Shown in pieces: positions 1 to 11,629 of a stretch of DNA of 64,000 nt (its first letter is position 1; every line of letters starts with the position of its first letter). The stretch spans positions 1 to 64,000 of the forward strand of contig NZ_SRHY01000012.1 of assembly GCF_004565465.1 (NCBI RefSeq). The letters run 5' to 3'. This stretch comes from Lentibacillus salicampi (GTDB lineage Bacteria; Bacillota; Bacilli; Bacillales; Amphibacillaceae). A program made the translations under genes and the position numbers. The notes beneath the pieces were generated by a model. It had not been told where the DNA came from and searched no databases. It saw only the letters and a program-made list of their open reading frames with translations.

Positions 1-372
<372 letters not shown>

Positions 373-511
373 AGAAGTTTGTCAAGAGATTGACACCGAT
401 CAATCTCTTTCATGGCTTAGCTAAAAATTGATTCAGGGTTTTATTGGTCTTCCATCAAAATCAAATTTTGACTTCCGACCTCTTACCTCTGACATCTGTT
501 TGTCATACTGG

Positions 512-538
512 TTGTTTTGTTCAGTTTTCAAGGAGCAA
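512..538 (-). promoter_or_regulatory. rRNA leader boxA-like antitermination region
   Basis: On the minus strand the leader reads TGCTCCTTGAAAACTGAACA, the motif typical of Bacillus rrn leaders and thought to serve in antitermination and rRNA processing. It lies between promoter P2 and the mature 16S 5' end. Assignment rests on similarity to the known leader motif. Confidence 0.6.
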
Positions 539-570
539 TTTCGTTGCCGCCTCTCGAAAGCGACTTAATT

Positions 571-599
571 AATATACCATCTTCCAACAACAAAGTCAA
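571..599 (-). promoter_or_regulatory. rrn promoter P2
   Basis: The minus strand has TTGACT (599-594), a 17-bp spacer and TATATT (576-571), a good sigma-A promoter about 200 bp upstream of the mature 16S end. It is the proximal member of a tandem pair, as in Bacillus rrn operons. Confidence 0.8.
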
Positions 600-652
600 C
601 AACTTTTTTAATTTTGCTGTTTGGCGTTGCCTCTGTTTTTGCAACGATTAAT

Positions 653-681
653 AATGTATCACGATTGGTTCTTTGAATCAA
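653..681 (-). promoter_or_regulatory. rrn promoter P1
   Basis: The minus strand has TTGATT (681-676), a 17-bp spacer and TACATT (658-653). It lies 82 bp upstream of P2, a spacing close to that of B. subtilis tandem rrn promoters. It is weaker in sequence than P2. Confidence 0.6.
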
Positions 682-832
682 TAGCAAATCAATAAAAAAA
701 TAATTGGTTGTTTTATCCAACTCTAATGAGCCAGTCTAAATGGAGATCTAAAATTCGACTAAAAAGGCACATAAGGCTCATTCGACCTTATACAGATCCG
801 TTCCGAAAGAGAAAACCAATTTCCTGCATGCG

Positions 833-1141
833 TTATTCCAGTACCATTGTTTCCCCTATCGTACGGAGAAAATTGAAATCACCAGTTCTATAAAGGTTTA
901 TAGGCAGCAGAGCTGCTTCCAGGTAATGCGGATCATCATGAAAATCTACTGCTTTTGTAAAAAAACAAACCGCATTTTCTCCATCCGATATAATTCCACC
1001 CGAAGCTTGCTTTATGCTCAAAACTGCGCCACCCCAGGATATGCCCTTTTACCATTTATAAAACCAGCTTTCATCAATACTGCGATAGAACGGACAACCC
1101 TTTTGTTCTAAATATGCTCTTTTGACAGTTAAACACCGCAT
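833..1141 (-). pseudogene. possible decayed ORF with in-frame stop, function unknown
   Basis: One minus-strand frame from an ATG at 1141 is open to a TAA at 833-835, except for one in-frame TAA after about 30 codons (near 1049-1051). The pieces would give about 100 residues, for example ending LRTIGETMVLE. The first part contains FYRSIDESWFYKW. I do not recognise a family. A GGGAG sequence lies about 15 nt upstream of the ATG, too far to be convincing. It sits between lysS and the rrn promoters. It may be a remnant or a chance open frame. Confidence 0.28.
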
Positions 1142-1190
1142 GGTTAGACGCAGATTTCTCCCTACTGGTCAGATGAAAGACATGCAATCA

Positions 1191-1222
1191 ACCCCGCTTC
1201 AAATTAATGCAAAAGCGGGGTA
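1191..1222. repeat. inverted repeat (ACCCCGCTT / AAGCGGGGT) downstream of lysS
   Basis: A 9-bp perfect stem with a 13-nt loop lies 100 bp past the lysS stop. No proper T-tract follows on either strand, so it is only a weak terminator candidate for lysS. Confidence 0.45.
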
Positions 1223-1322
1223 TCACAGTACACACCTCATCACTGATTGGTCGTCAACTACATTTATGCAAGGATAACCAAACAAACGGACATCTCAAAA
1301 TCATACCTGTCCACAGAGACAA

Positions 1323-2819
<1,497 letters not shown>

Positions 2820-3009
2820 TTATCCGGCCGGTTCCGTGCTTTAGAAGGACCCCGGCTTTCCAGTAGTAAGCGTCCTAATCACCATGATAATCAGTCAGGA
2901 CGATCCATCAAAAAAGCTTTGCGTATAGTTTGCAGTTAAAAAATCAATACCATCGTAGCCGGAACAGTACCGTCCAGGATGGTGATAGTACTTGTTTAAA
3001 AAGCGGCTG

Positions 3010-3237
3010 TTATTCGTCCATCCTGTCTCTGGAAGCTTCGTCCTGCAATTCACGTCTTGATATATGCAATTGATCGGCTATTTGACCAATCAGTTCATCC
3101 GTGGCTTGCTGTTTGCCCCGTTCGACGTCGCCAAGATTCATAATCGGCATATCCAGCTTTTTGGCCAGCCCTGCTTGCGTATAGCCCTTTAATTTCCGAA
3201 ATGCCTTTATCCTTCTGCCGAGTTTTCCTCTTTCCAT
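3010..3237 (-). CDS. yazB: XRE-family helix-turn-helix protein YazB
   Basis: A 75-aa protein that is almost entirely one Cro/C1-type helix-turn-helix. The segment LGRRIKAFRKLKGYTQAGLA and the following MPIMNLGDVERGK fit helices 1-4 of the fold. It overlaps the 3' end of folK by about 31 bp, so it is translated as part of the folate operon. The position after folK is that of B. subtilis yazB. DNA target unknown. An acidic tail follows the HTH. Family assignment is firm; the symbol rests on synteny. Confidence 0.85.
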   Translation of the reverse strand: MERGKLGRRIKAFRKLKGYTQAGLAKKLDMPIMNLGDVERGKQQATDELIGQIADQLHISRRELQDEASRDRMDE

Positions 3238-3722
3238 TGCCTTACACCCTCTATATCTCTTTCAGGAAGTGCTTCTATATAATCCTGTACACGTTTATCA
3301 CCTGTTGCCGGGATGATCAATTCTGGGGCAATTTCCCCTAATGGAATAAGTACAAATGCCCGTTCCAGCATACGTGGATGCGGAAGAGTCAATCGTTCTG
3401 TTTCTCTATTTTCCTGATTATACATTAAAATGTCAAGGTCGATTGTTCGCGGCCCAAAGCGGATGTCCCGCTTTCTCCCCAGCTGTTTTTCGATTGCCTG
3501 ACAAACATCCAATAATGTCAGCGGTAAAAGGGACGTATCCACTTCAACCACCATATTTAAAAAATCAGCCTGATCAGTATAACCAACAGGTGCAGTCTTA
3601 TAAACCGATGACTTTTTTACAATGGTAATTTGCTGATAGGCGTTCAATGCATCCAGTGCTTTTGCAAGGTATGTTTCGCGCGGTTCAATATTTGATCCCA
3701 ACGCCAAGTATATATGACTCAT
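3207..3722 (-). CDS. folK: 2-amino-4-hydroxy-6-hydroxymethyldihydropteridine pyrophosphokinase
   Basis: Transfers pyrophosphate from ATP to 6-hydroxymethyl-dihydropterin, the step before dihydropteroate synthase. The protein starts SHIYLALGSNIEPRETYL and has the HPPK signature RFGPRTIDLDILMYN followed by LPHPRMLERAFVL. Length of 171 aa is normal. Its start overlaps the folB stop by 4 bp (ATGA type), so the two are translationally coupled. yazB overlaps its 3' end. Part of the folP-folB-folK-yazB unit. Confidence 0.96.
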   Translation of the reverse strand: MSHIYLALGSNIEPRETYLAKALDALNAYQQITIVKKSSVYKTAPVGYTDQADFLNMVVEVDTSLLPLTLLDVCQAIEKQLGRKRDIRFGPRTIDLDILMYNQENRETERLTLPHPRMLERAFVLIPLGEIAPELIIPATGDKRVQDYIEALPERDIEGVRQWKEENSAEG

Positions 3723-4084
3723 GCGTTTCGCTCCCGAAAAATTTCTACAGCAACTGATTGATAATGACCCGGTATGGGCGGATCAGGCTTGGTAACTTTC
3801 AGCTTACACGCCTCCAGCAGTTCAAACGAATGAAATAATTTATCCGACATATTCTCGGCAACGGCCTCGACCAGGTGTTTCGGTTCACCTTCCACGACAT
3901 CCCTTACGGTGTTATAAACCTCTCCATAATCAATGGAATGATGCATATCGTCAGACCGGCTCGATGTTTTCAGATCAAGCATTAATTCCACATCAACATA
4001 AAACCGCTGTCCAAGTTTGTTCTCTTCCGGGAACAGGCCATGATATCCGTAAAATTCCATTTGATTCAATAGTATTTTATCCAA
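3719..4084 (-). CDS. folB: dihydroneopterin aldolase
   Basis: Cleaves 7,8-dihydroneopterin to 6-hydroxymethyl-dihydropterin and glycolaldehyde in folate synthesis. The N-terminus DKILLNQMEFYGYHGLFPEE is the FolB signature, with the catalytic region around YGYHG; DPPIPGHYQSVAVEI near the C-terminus is also conserved. Length of 121 aa is standard for the octameric enzyme. It overlaps folP upstream by 8 bp and folK downstream by 4 bp. Confidence 0.95.
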   Translation of the reverse strand: MDKILLNQMEFYGYHGLFPEENKLGQRFYVDVELMLDLKTSSRSDDMHHSIDYGEVYNTVRDVVEGEPKHLVEAVAENMSDKLFHSFELLEACKLKVTKPDPPIPGHYQSVAVEIFRERNA

Positions 4085-4910
4085 GGCTTTTCACTCCCTG
4101 CTTACCAAGCATTGTGTCCATCATTTTTGCGAGTTCCACGTGTACCTTGACATTATGAACCCGGACTATCTGAACACCTTTTGAAATGCCCAGACACGTT
4201 GTAGCACCTGTCCCATTATCCCGTTCGGCAGGCGAAACATCCAAAATTTTGCCGATAAACGATTTGCGGGACGCCCCAAGCAGAACAGGAAAGCCAAGTT
4301 CGTGAAAGGCCTCAAGGTGATTCATGACAACGAGGTTATCGTTGGAGGTTTTGGCAAATCCGACGCCTGGATCGATTACGATGTTCGCTTCTGGAACGCC
4401 GGCACTCTGTGCGATATCGATACTTTCCTGCAAATCCTGTTTCATATCCGAGATTAAGGATGTGTAATTTTTATTTGTCCGGTTATGCATTAAAATAATC
4501 GGGACGTTAGCATCAGCGGCAACTCGTGCTATATCAGGTTCCTGCTTGGCTCCCCAGACATCATTAATTATCTCAGCGCCCGCTTTTATGGCCTGATGCG
4601 CCGTTTCGGCTTTATAAGTGTCAATGGAAATTGGAATGGTGATATGTTCCTTCACCGCTTGAATCATGGGCACTATGCGGTCAATTTCTTCTTCCTGTGA
4701 TACAGGATCATGGTCTGGCCGAGTGGATTCACCGCCAATATCAATTATATCGGCTCCTTGCTGCTCCATTAAAACAGCTTGTTGGATCGCCCGTTCAATT
4801 ATCGTATAACGACCGCCATCTGAAAACGAATCCGGTGTGACATTCAGTATTCCCATAATATGTGTCCGTTCGTCTAAATGAAATGTTTTGGAATCAGTTG
4901 TTAATGTCAT
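4077..4910 (-). CDS. folP: dihydropteroate synthase
   Basis: Condenses p-aminobenzoate with hydroxymethyl-dihydropterin pyrophosphate; the target of sulfonamides. A TIM-barrel of about 277 aa with ILNVTPDSFSDGG (21-33), DIGGESTRP (57-65), IDTYK (96-100), IDPGVGFAKT (179-188) and GASRKSFIG (212-220). A longer frame opens at 4928, but AGAGGG lies 6 nt before the ATG at 4910, so the shorter start is chosen. The pabB-pabA-pabC genes that precede it in B. subtilis are absent; a terminator separates it from cysK. Confidence 0.96.
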   Translation of the reverse strand: MTLTTDSKTFHLDERTHIMGILNVTPDSFSDGGRYTIIERAIQQAVLMEQQGADIIDIGGESTRPDHDPVSQEEEIDRIVPMIQAVKEHITIPISIDTYKAETAHQAIKAGAEIINDVWGAKQEPDIARVAADANVPIILMHNRTNKNYTSLISDMKQDLQESIDIAQSAGVPEANIVIDPGVGFAKTSNDNLVVMNHLEAFHELGFPVLLGASRKSFIGKILDVSPAERDNGTGATTCLGISKGVQIVRVHNVKVHVELAKMMDTMLGKQGVKSLG

Positions 4911-4976
4911 CCTGTACCCTCTTTCCAATCTGTAAGTGCGTTATCTCTAAGCATTATTCATATCGTATCACACCAT

Positions 4977-5016
4977 AAAAAAAAGGACTAGCACTTAAGC
5001 ATCCAGTGCCAATCCC
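4977..5016 (-). terminator. intrinsic terminator after cysK
   Basis: On the minus strand a GGATTGGCACT / AGTGCTAGTCC stem is followed by eight or more T residues. It lies directly downstream of the cysK stop. Confidence 0.85.
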
Positions 5017-5031
5017 TCAACGCCTGCGACC

Positions 5032-5958
5032 CTATTCGTCGTCATACTGATAAAGCGGCGTCGATAAATAGCGCTCGCCGTTATCCGGTACGACTGCGAG
5101 GACCTTTTTGCCTTGACCTAACTGTTTCGCAACTTTTTTAGCCGCTGCGATGGCTGCTCCGGATGAAATACCGCCCAAAACACCTTCCTGTCTGGCAACC
5201 TCGCGGGATGTTTGAAAAGCTTCATCGTTGGAAATCCGAATCACGTCATCATAAAGCTCTGTATCCAGAATCTCAGGTACAAAACCCGCGCCAAGTCCTT
5301 GAAGCTTATGTGGACCGGGGGAGTCGCCAGACAGAACAGCGGAATCATCCGGTTCAACTGCATAGAGTTTTATGCCGTTAAAGTGTTCTTTCAGGACGCT
5401 CCCAGCGCCTGTGATCGTTCCACCGGTTCCGATACCGGAAATGAACGCATCCAGACCATCGTCCATCTGTTTGACGATTTCCTTCCCGGTTGTCCGTTCA
5501 TGTACTTCTGTATTTGCTTCATTACTGAATTGCTGCGGCATAAAATACCCATGTTCCTTTTTCAGCTCTTCAGCCTTATTGATAGCACCCTTCATGGCTT
5601 CTGCTCCGGGCGTCAGCACCAATTCCGCACCATAAGCACGCAGCAGGTTGCGGCGCTCTTTACTCATAGTGTCAGGCATAACCAGGACTGCCTTGTATCC
5701 TTTGGCGGCAGCCACCATCGCTAGACCAATTCCGGTGTTACCGCTTGTAGGCTCGATAATGGTGTCGCCTTCTTTCAATTCACCCTGCTTTTCAGCTGCC
5801 TCAATCATCGACAAGGCAATACGGTCTTTCACCGAACTCCCCGGGTTCATAAATTCAAGCTTCAGATAAATGTCTGCACTATCCTTTTCAGCTGTGCGGT
5901 TTAATTGGACAATTGGTGTTTCCCCGATCAGACCGGCAATATTGTCAGCAACTCTCAT
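5032..5958 (-). CDS. cysK: cysteine synthase (O-acetylserine sulfhydrylase)
   Basis: PLP enzyme making cysteine from O-acetylserine and sulfide. The protein has [11 protein letters not shown] with the PLP lysine at about residue 44, the substrate loop EPTSGNTG (69-76) and the phosphate-binding GTGGT (177-181). Length of 308 aa matches the family. An upstream ATG at 5979 has no Shine-Dalgarno, while AGGAGG lies 7 nt before the ATG at 5958, so the latter is chosen. It lies between the prsA-like gene and folP, as in B. subtilis minus the pab genes. In B. subtilis CysK also modulates CymR; no CymR site was identified here. Confidence 0.96.
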   Translation of the reverse strand: MRVADNIAGLIGETPIVQLNRTAEKDSADIYLKLEFMNPGSSVKDRIALSMIEAAEKQGELKEGDTIIEPTSGNTGIGLAMVAAAKGYKAVLVMPDTMSKERRNLLRAYGAELVLTPGAEAMKGAINKAEELKKEHGYFMPQQFSNEANTEVHERTTGKEIVKQMDDGLDAFISGIGTGGTITGAGSVLKEHFNGIKLYAVEPDDSAVLSGDSPGPHKLQGLGAGFVPEILDTELYDDVIRISNDEAFQTSREVARQEGVLGGISSGAAIAAAKKVAKQLGQGKKVLAVVPDNGERYLSTPLYQYDDE

Positions 5959-6027
5959 CCTAATTCCTCCTAATTCCAAGTATTTTAATAGGATTTATAT
6001 TTAATGTACGTCGAAATCAGAAAAATG

Positions 6028-6945
6028 TCAATCAAAAGTGTTTCCAGTTTCGTAAATCCACTCAACATTCGTTTCATCCCACAATGATTCTGCCGACAGT
6101 GACTGATCCAATTGGTCCATCGCCAGCTCCCGTTCCACATAGGGCTTTATCTCCTCATAATTGAATGTGATGGAGGGAAGTTCACGATGGAGATACACAA
6201 TGGCCACCCCAGCATCCGTCCGAAAAGGCTCGCTATATGTCCTCTCTTCCATATCCGCCACCTTATCCAGATAACCGTCAGGCCAAAATTGGCTTGTATG
6301 AACCAAAAATCCTAAATACCCGCCGTTGCGGTTCGTTTCCTCATCGATTGAATACTCCTGTGCAAGCAGACTAAATGACGCACCATTTTCAAGGTCGGTT
6401 ATTACTTGATTAGCAGTCTCCATATCGGGCACAACAATATGGGAGATTTGCGTGGAAGCATGAAAATCATATTGGTCCCCATATTCCTCATAATACGTCC
6501 GTACTTTTTCCTCAGGTATATTTGTATCAGCCGTCAGAAGCGCTTCCAATCGAAAACGGTACAAGATATCTTCGCGCCATTTTTCCTCTTTGCGCTTCGT
6601 TTCTTCCGCTGTCATGACATCTTGCATCGTCGTTAGACGGGCTATTTCCCGGGCAATGATCTTATCATCAATGGTCACGTTGTTTTCTTTGGCCAGCTGT
6701 TGTACGACCTGATGATTAATCATATTCTTCAACTGTTCTTTCCCAAAGTTTTCACGTAATGAAAGCATCCATTCCTCAAACGAAACGGATTCATCGCCTG
6801 CCGAAGCAACCGGATCTTTCTGATTGATTTGTCTATCACTGTGATCAAGCGGTACTGATGTCCCAACCCGATTCCAAAACATAAGGGTGACGATGTTGGT
6901 TACAAGCAAAACGACGATCATCCCCCAAAGAAGTTTCCTGTTCAT
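6028..6945 (-). CDS. yacD: membrane-anchored peptidyl-prolyl isomerase, PrsA/YacD-like
   Basis: A 305-aa protein with an N-terminal hydrophobic segment (about residues 5-24, no lipobox cysteine), so probably a membrane-anchored extracytoplasmic protein. An alpha-helical chaperone-like region is followed by a parvulin-type rotamase domain at about 155-270, seen as TQISHIVVPD, then NGGYLGFL and AGVAIVYLHRE. It resembles YacD of B. subtilis rather than PrsA, which is a lipoprotein. It sits between hslO and cysK, the yacD position. Role in folding of exported proteins is inferred from the family. Confidence 0.85.
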   Translation of the reverse strand: MNRKLLWGMIVVLLVTNIVTLMFWNRVGTSVPLDHSDRQINQKDPVASAGDESVSFEEWMLSLRENFGKEQLKNMINHQVVQQLAKENNVTIDDKIIAREIARLTTMQDVMTAEETKRKEEKWREDILYRFRLEALLTADTNIPEEKVRTYYEEYGDQYDFHASTQISHIVVPDMETANQVITDLENGASFSLLAQEYSIDEETNRNGGYLGFLVHTSQFWPDGYLDKVADMEERTYSEPFRTDAGVAIVYLHRELPSITFNYEEIKPYVERELAMDQLDQSLSAESLWDETNVEWIYETGNTFD

Positions 6946-6993
6946 CGGTTGCTCCTTTCCGCCTTAAACGTTCGCTAACGTTTAAACACATAC

Positions 6994-7869
6994 CTAAACA
7001 CGTTCTTTAAGTGTTTCCAGCTCCTGTTCCGATAAACGGTAGACTTCATTACAGAAATGACATGTTGCTTCTGCCCCGTGGTCCTCCTCAATCATGTCCT
7101 GGATTTCGTCACTCCCCAGCCCCATGATCGCTCGTTCGACACGTTCTTTGGAACACTTGCATTGAAAACGGACAGGCAGACGACCATGAATCGTTATTTC
7201 GTCATTCCCGAAAAGCCGCTCTAGAATCTCTTCCGGTGAATTCCCTTCCCTAATTAAGGTTGAAATGGCCGGGAATCCTTGAATCTTTTCTTCCAAACGG
7301 GAAATCACTTCTTCATCAGCCCCCGGCATCACCTGAACGATAAAACCACCGGATGCCCGTATACTTTGGTCGGGGTTCACTAATACGCCGGCACCGACCG
7401 CAGAAGGAATTTGTTCAGAGTTGGCAAAATAATAGGTGAAATCATCGCCTATTTCACCAGACACGATAGGAACTTGGCCTGTAAAATGTTCCTTTAATCC
7501 CAAATCCTTCACCACACTAAGATTTCCTTCTGTCCCAACTGCTTGGGCCACATCCAGCTTTCCCTTGTCGTTCAAATCAAAATCAACGTGCGGATTTGTC
7601 ACATAGCCACGCACATCACCCGTTGCATCACTGTCAGCGATAATTGCCCCCATTGGCCCATTTCCTTCAAGCTTAACAGTCAGTGAATCATCACCCTTCA
7701 TCATAGCCCCCATCATCGCACTGATGGTAATCGTCCGGCCCAGAGCTGCCGAAGCAGTCGCCCAGGTATCCTGCCGTCTCCTCGCTTCTTCCACCGTATT
7801 TGTCGAACTGATCGCATAGGCACGAACCTTGCTGTCATATGCCGTTGCTTTTAGCAGGTAATCTTTCAT
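6994..7869 (-). CDS. hslO: Hsp33 redox-regulated holdase chaperone
   Basis: Binds unfolding proteins under oxidative stress. The C-terminal zinc switch is intact: CxC at residues 237-239 (QCKCS) and CxxC at 270-273 (CHFC). The N-terminal domain starts MKDYLLKATAYDSKVRAYA. Length of 291 aa is standard. It follows coaX by about 33 bp, the same pair as B. subtilis yacB-yacC. Confidence 0.96.
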   Translation of the reverse strand: MKDYLLKATAYDSKVRAYAISSTNTVEEARRRQDTWATASAALGRTITISAMMGAMMKGDDSLTVKLEGNGPMGAIIADSDATGDVRGYVTNPHVDFDLNDKGKLDVAQAVGTEGNLSVVKDLGLKEHFTGQVPIVSGEIGDDFTYYFANSEQIPSAVGAGVLVNPDQSIRASGGFIVQVMPGADEEVISRLEEKIQGFPAISTLIREGNSPEEILERLFGNDEITIHGRLPVRFQCKCSKERVERAIMGLGSDEIQDMIEEDHGAEATCHFCNEVYRLSEQELETLKERV

Positions 7870-7902
7870 GTTATCTGTTCCAACTCCTTTAAAATGTCTC
7901 GC

Positions 7903-8685
7903 TTAAAAATCGTTCATTTGCATATTTTTTTGGTAAATCAGGTAAAGGCCTTTTAACGTTAGATATTTATCAGCATAATCAATTGTTTCGGATGCATCTG
8001 TAATCAACGATGCGAGCCCGCCGGTAGCAATAACGGTCGGTTTTGTTCCCATTTCTCGCTTCATCCTGGTCACAATCCCGTCAACCTGTGCCACATATCC
8101 GAAAAACACACCTGACTGCATCGCTTCGACTGTTGATCGTCCGACAACATTGTCCGGTGCTTGTATCTCAATCTTAGGCAGTTTCGATGCTTTACTGTTA
8201 AGGGCTTCCATGGATATCAGAATTCCAGGTGTGATCAAACCACCGTGGTAAGCTTTCTCAGAATTAATATAACAAAAGGTCGTTGCCGTTCCAAAATCAA
8301 TAATAACAAGCGGTGCCCCGTACTCTTCAATGGCCCCAACTGCATTTACAATCCGGTCAGCGCCGATTTCTTCGGGGTTCGGATACATCATTTTCAAAAA
8401 TGAACGAACAGACGCCTTACCGATCACCATTGGTTCCAGGTGAAAGTATTTGGCAGACATTTTTTCCAACGCAAACATAATGGGCGGCACAACAGAAGAA
8501 ATAACCACCCCATTGATGTCGGAAAATGAAATATTCACATGCTCCAATAATGATTTTACAAGGACCGCATACTCATCCTCTGTTTTATGCCGGTCCGTTT
8601 TGATGCGCCATTCATGAATTAATGTATCCTCCTCAAAAACACCCAGAACTGTGTTTGTGTTTCCTGCATCGAGCACAAAAAGCAT
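7903..8685 (-). CDS. coaX: type III pantothenate kinase
   Basis: Phosphorylates pantothenate, the first step of CoA synthesis; the type III enzyme needs a monovalent cation and resists CoA feedback. The protein is of the ASKHA fold, with the phosphate-1 loop [13 protein letters not shown] (residues 5-17), [11 protein letters not shown] and DFGTATTFC. Length of 260 aa is normal. It is the first gene after a gap that contains the ftsH terminator, and is followed closely by hslO. Confidence 0.95.
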   Translation of the reverse strand: MLFVLDAGNTNTVLGVFEEDTLIHEWRIKTDRHKTEDEYAVLVKSLLEHVNISFSDINGVVISSVVPPIMFALEKMSAKYFHLEPMVIGKASVRSFLKMMYPNPEEIGADRIVNAVGAIEEYGAPLVIIDFGTATTFCYINSEKAYHGGLITPGILISMEALNSKASKLPKIEIQAPDNVVGRSTVEAMQSGVFFGYVAQVDGIVTRMKREMGTKPTVIATGGLASLITDASETIDYADKYLTLKGLYLIYQKNMQMNDF

Positions 8686-8737
8686 TCATGACCAACCTTC
8701 CCGTATATACTTTTTCTATTTTTTCACTATATCATAC

Positions 8738-8790
8738 AGGCTGTCAAAGAGCTTCATATAGCCAAAAATTTTATACTTTCTCATCTTTGA
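8738..8790 (+). repeat. 3'-end remnant of the dispersed repeat family
   Basis: The stretch from GGCTGTCAAAGAG through TTTATACTTTCTCATCTTT matches the last 50 bases or so of the full repeats at 17828, 30798, 33338 and 61201, with a small deletion. The 5' structured half is absent. It ends 29 bp short of the T-tract of the ftsH terminator. The bases after it contain AAAAGCTTAAG, which also occurs inside the full copies. Confidence 0.75.
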
Positions 8791-8818
8791 ACAAAAGCTT
8801 AAGTTGCCACTGACAAGC

Positions 8819-8850
8819 TAAAAAATCAGCCTCTCAATTTCCTGAGAGGC
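8819..8850 (-). terminator. intrinsic terminator after ftsH
   Basis: On the minus strand GCCTCTCA / TGAGAGGC forms a perfect stem, followed by TGATTTTTT. It lies just after the ftsH stop at 8862. Confidence 0.85.
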
Positions 8851-8861
8851 CAACAACTGTA

Positions 8862-10904
8862 TTATTCTTTTTTATCGTCTGAATCAGGAGACGACTCCTC
8901 ATTTTCTTTACGCTCTTTCTCTCTTTCTTTGCGCGCCTCGTCAGCCCTTTTCTTAACTTCTTCATATGAATCAGGATCAGATTCTTCATCATCTTTGGAC
9001 TGGATTGTCACTTTCACATCTTCATTTGTGTCATCATTCGCTGAGGTTGTGTTACCAGTCGTTGGTTCATCATCCTCTTCAGGTTCAGGAAGCACACCGT
9101 CTTCAAACAATGACTTAATCTGTTTTCTGTCCAGCGTTTCAACATCAAGCAATGTCTGAGCCATCAATTCCAGTTTATCTTTATGTTCTGTAAGAATCGA
9201 TTTGGCACGATCATAACAGTAATTAATAAAGTTTTGCATTTCCTTATCAATCTCATGGGCAATCGCGTCACTGTAATTCTGATCGTTCTGGAGATCACGT
9301 CCGAGGAACACTTCCCCGCCGCCGCTCTTAAACTGCAGTGGCCCGATTTTATCACTCATGCCGAATTCCGTAATCATTCGGCGTGCAATATTGGTTGCCT
9401 GCTCAAAGTCGTTGGATGCACCTGTGCTGACTTCACCAAACATAACTTCTTCAGCCACACGGCCGCCCAATAACCCGGTGATTTTATCAAAAAGTTCCGG
9501 TTTGGTTATAAAAGAACGGTCCTCTTTTGGTAACTGAATGGCATAACCACCTGCCTGACCACGCGGAACAATCGTCACTTTATGAACTTCATCTGCATTT
9601 TCCAGCACCAGACCGATAATCGTGTGCCCGCTTTCGTGGTGGGAAACAATATCGCGTTCCTTCTTAGAAATAACTTTGCTCTTCTTGGCAGGACCGACAA
9701 TTACCCGATCAATGGCTTCGTCTACATCTTCCATGCCGATTTTATCTTTATCAAAGCGTGCTGCAACAAGTGCTGCTTCATTCAGGAGGTTCTCCAGATC
9801 TGCACCTGAGAATCCTGGCGTACGCCTTGCAATTGTTTCAAGATCAATCGTATCATCAAATGGTTTATCCCGTGCGTGCACTTCCAACACTTCTTCACGG
9901 CCTTTGACATCCGGACGGTTAACCGTAATCTGGCGGTCAAAACGTCCTGGACGCAGAAGCGCCGGGTCCAAAATATCCGGACGGTTTGTTGCAGCGATAA
10001 TGATAATTCCTTCATTGATCCCAAACCCATCCATCTCAACGAGTAGTTGGTTCAATGTTTGCTCACGTTCATCATGGCCACCGCCAAGGCCAGCACCACG
10101 CTGACGGCCGACAGCATCAATCTCATCGATGAAAATGATACATGGCGCGTTTTTCTTGGCATTTTCAAATAAGTCACGGACGCGGGATGCACCAACACCG
10201 ACAAACATCTCCACAAAGTCTGAACCACTGATGGAGAAGAACGGCGTGCCTGCTTCACCTGCCACAGCACGGGCAAGCAATGTTTTACCTGTCCCCGGAG
10301 GTCCAACCAACAGTACCCCTTTGGGGATTTTCGCCCCAAGTGACGAAAATTTGCGGGGATCTTTCAGAAAATCAACAACTTCAACAAGTTCCTGCTTCTC
10401 TTCATCCGCCCCTGCAACATCTTTAAAGCGGACTTTTTTCTTATCATCACTGACCATTTTGGCTTTACTCTTGCCAAAGTTCATGACACGGCCGCCACCG
10501 CCGCCTTGAGCCTGACTAAGAATAAAGAAGAAAAACAGACCTAATATCAGAAATGGAATAATCGTCGTCAGAAAAGTTACCCAGCCGCTTGGTTGCTCCT
10601 CTTCTGCTACTTTAAGCGTACTCTGATCTGCAGCCGTATTCGTAATTTGCGTAATAATATCCGTGGAATCAGGGACTTGCGAGACAAACTGTTCGCCTTC
10701 ACCTGTCTCCCCGGTGATACGCATGATGCCATTAGCCGGCTGCATGGTCATTTTCTCGATTTGCCCATCATCTAATGCACTCATGAATTCCTGCACATTA
10801 TATTGTTCTTTTTGATCATTTTGTCCATTAAATACTCCTATGACGCCGATGACGACCAAGAATATCAGCAGATAGAATATAACATTTCTAAATATCCGAT
10901 TCAT
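8862..10904 (-). CDS. ftsH: ATP-dependent zinc metalloprotease FtsH
   Basis: Membrane AAA+ protease that degrades membrane and regulatory proteins. Two transmembrane segments (about residues 8-25 and 108-130) flank an external domain. Walker A GPPGTGKT is at 201-208, Walker [12 protein letters not shown] near 256-266, the second region of homology near 300-325, and the zinc site HESGH at 423-427. The C-terminal 70 residues are an acidic, low-complexity tail. Length of 680 aa is slightly above B. subtilis FtsH (637). It starts after GGAGGAGG. Confidence 0.97.
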   Translation of the reverse strand: MNRIFRNVIFYLLIFLVVIGVIGVFNGQNDQKEQYNVQEFMSALDDGQIEKMTMQPANGIMRITGETGEGEQFVSQVPDSTDIITQITNTAADQSTLKVAEEEQPSGWVTFLTTIIPFLILGLFFFFILSQAQGGGGGRVMNFGKSKAKMVSDDKKKVRFKDVAGADEEKQELVEVVDFLKDPRKFSSLGAKIPKGVLLVGPPGTGKTLLARAVAGEAGTPFFSISGSDFVEMFVGVGASRVRDLFENAKKNAPCIIFIDEIDAVGRQRGAGLGGGHDEREQTLNQLLVEMDGFGINEGIIIIAATNRPDILDPALLRPGRFDRQITVNRPDVKGREEVLEVHARDKPFDDTIDLETIARRTPGFSGADLENLLNEAALVAARFDKDKIGMEDVDEAIDRVIVGPAKKSKVISKKERDIVSHHESGHTIIGLVLENADEVHKVTIVPRGQAGGYAIQLPKEDRSFITKPELFDKITGLLGGRVAEEVMFGEVSTGASNDFEQATNIARRMITEFGMSDKIGPLQFKSGGGEVFLGRDLQNDQNYSDAIAHEIDKEMQNFINYCYDRAKSILTEHKDKLELMAQTLLDVETLDRKQIKSLFEDGVLPEPEEDDEPTTGNTTSANDDTNEDVKVTIQSKDDEESDPDSYEEVKKRADEARKEREKERKENEESSPDSDDKKE

Positions 10905-10938
10905 TCCTTACCTCCTCCAAGCGAGAAAACTACAAACA

Positions 10939-10968
10939 ATAGTATCATACAAAAAAGCCGTGATACAA
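10939..10968 (-). promoter_or_regulatory. candidate sigma-A promoter for ftsH
   Basis: The minus strand has TTGTAT (968-963), an 18-bp spacer and TACTAT (944-939), about 35 bp upstream of the ftsH start. Matches are moderate. Confidence 0.45.
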
Positions 10969-11064
10969 CTAATTGTGCTTACAACTTCTTTTTTATTTTG
11001 CCGCCGGTATTGCTCAGCAAAAAGGGCTCTGTGTGGGCTGAATCTTCAGTTGCCTTTTGTGGAT

Positions 11065-11613
11065 TCAGTTTTCATTGCCGCCATAAATCTCCGGCTTTAA
11101 TACTCCGATATACGGCAGGTTACGGTAACGCTCCTCGTAATCGAGGCCGTAACCAACGACAAATTCATTCGGCACTTCAAATCCGACGGTATCCGCTTTA
11201 ATATGTGCCGTACGTCCAGATGGTTTATCAAGCAGTGTCACGATTTTAATGGAATTCGCTTTCCGGTACTTAAATAAATCAACCAGATAACTCAGCGTGA
11301 GGCCGCTGTCAATGATATCTTCAATAATTAATAAATCACGGCCCTCCACCTTCGTATCCAAATCTTTTACAATCTTCACTTCACCAGATGAGCGCATTTT
11401 GCCGCCGTAACTTGAAACATCCATAAAATCCATTTCCAGATATGTATGAATACGACGTAATATATCAGACATGAATGGCATGGCGCCCTTTAAAACACCG
11501 ATGGCCAAGGGGAACTTCTCATCGTATTCTTTTGTCAGCTGTTCGCCGATTTCCGCGCATTTTGCGGCAATTTGCTCTTCCGTAATCAATATTTTTTCAA
11601 TATCGTTGTCCAT
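11065..11613 (-). CDS. hpt: hypoxanthine phosphoribosyltransferase
   Basis: Purine salvage enzyme making IMP or GMP from hypoxanthine or guanine and PRPP. The PRPP loop [14 protein letters not shown] is present, as are the N-terminal helix and [10 protein letters not shown] near the end. Length is 182 aa. The open frame extends to 11640, but AGGAGG lies 6 nt before the ATG at 11613, so that start is chosen. It follows tilS by 16 bp and precedes ftsH, the conserved tilS-hpt-ftsH order. In B. subtilis TilS and HprT together activate ftsH; whether that holds here is inference. Confidence 0.95.
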   Translation of the reverse strand: MDNDIEKILITEEQIAAKCAEIGEQLTKEYDEKFPLAIGVLKGAMPFMSDILRRIHTYLEMDFMDVSSYGGKMRSSGEVKIVKDLDTKVEGRDLLIIEDIIDSGLTLSYLVDLFKYRKANSIKIVTLLDKPSGRTAHIKADTVGFEVPNEFVVGYGLDYEERYRNLPYIGVLKPEIYGGNEN

Positions 11614-11629
11614 GCTGCTCCTCCTATTT

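Noticed and set aside
3356..3628. Plus-strand 90-aa frame inside folK
   Set aside because: Shadow of folK in another frame, like most opposite-strand frames across the conserved genes.
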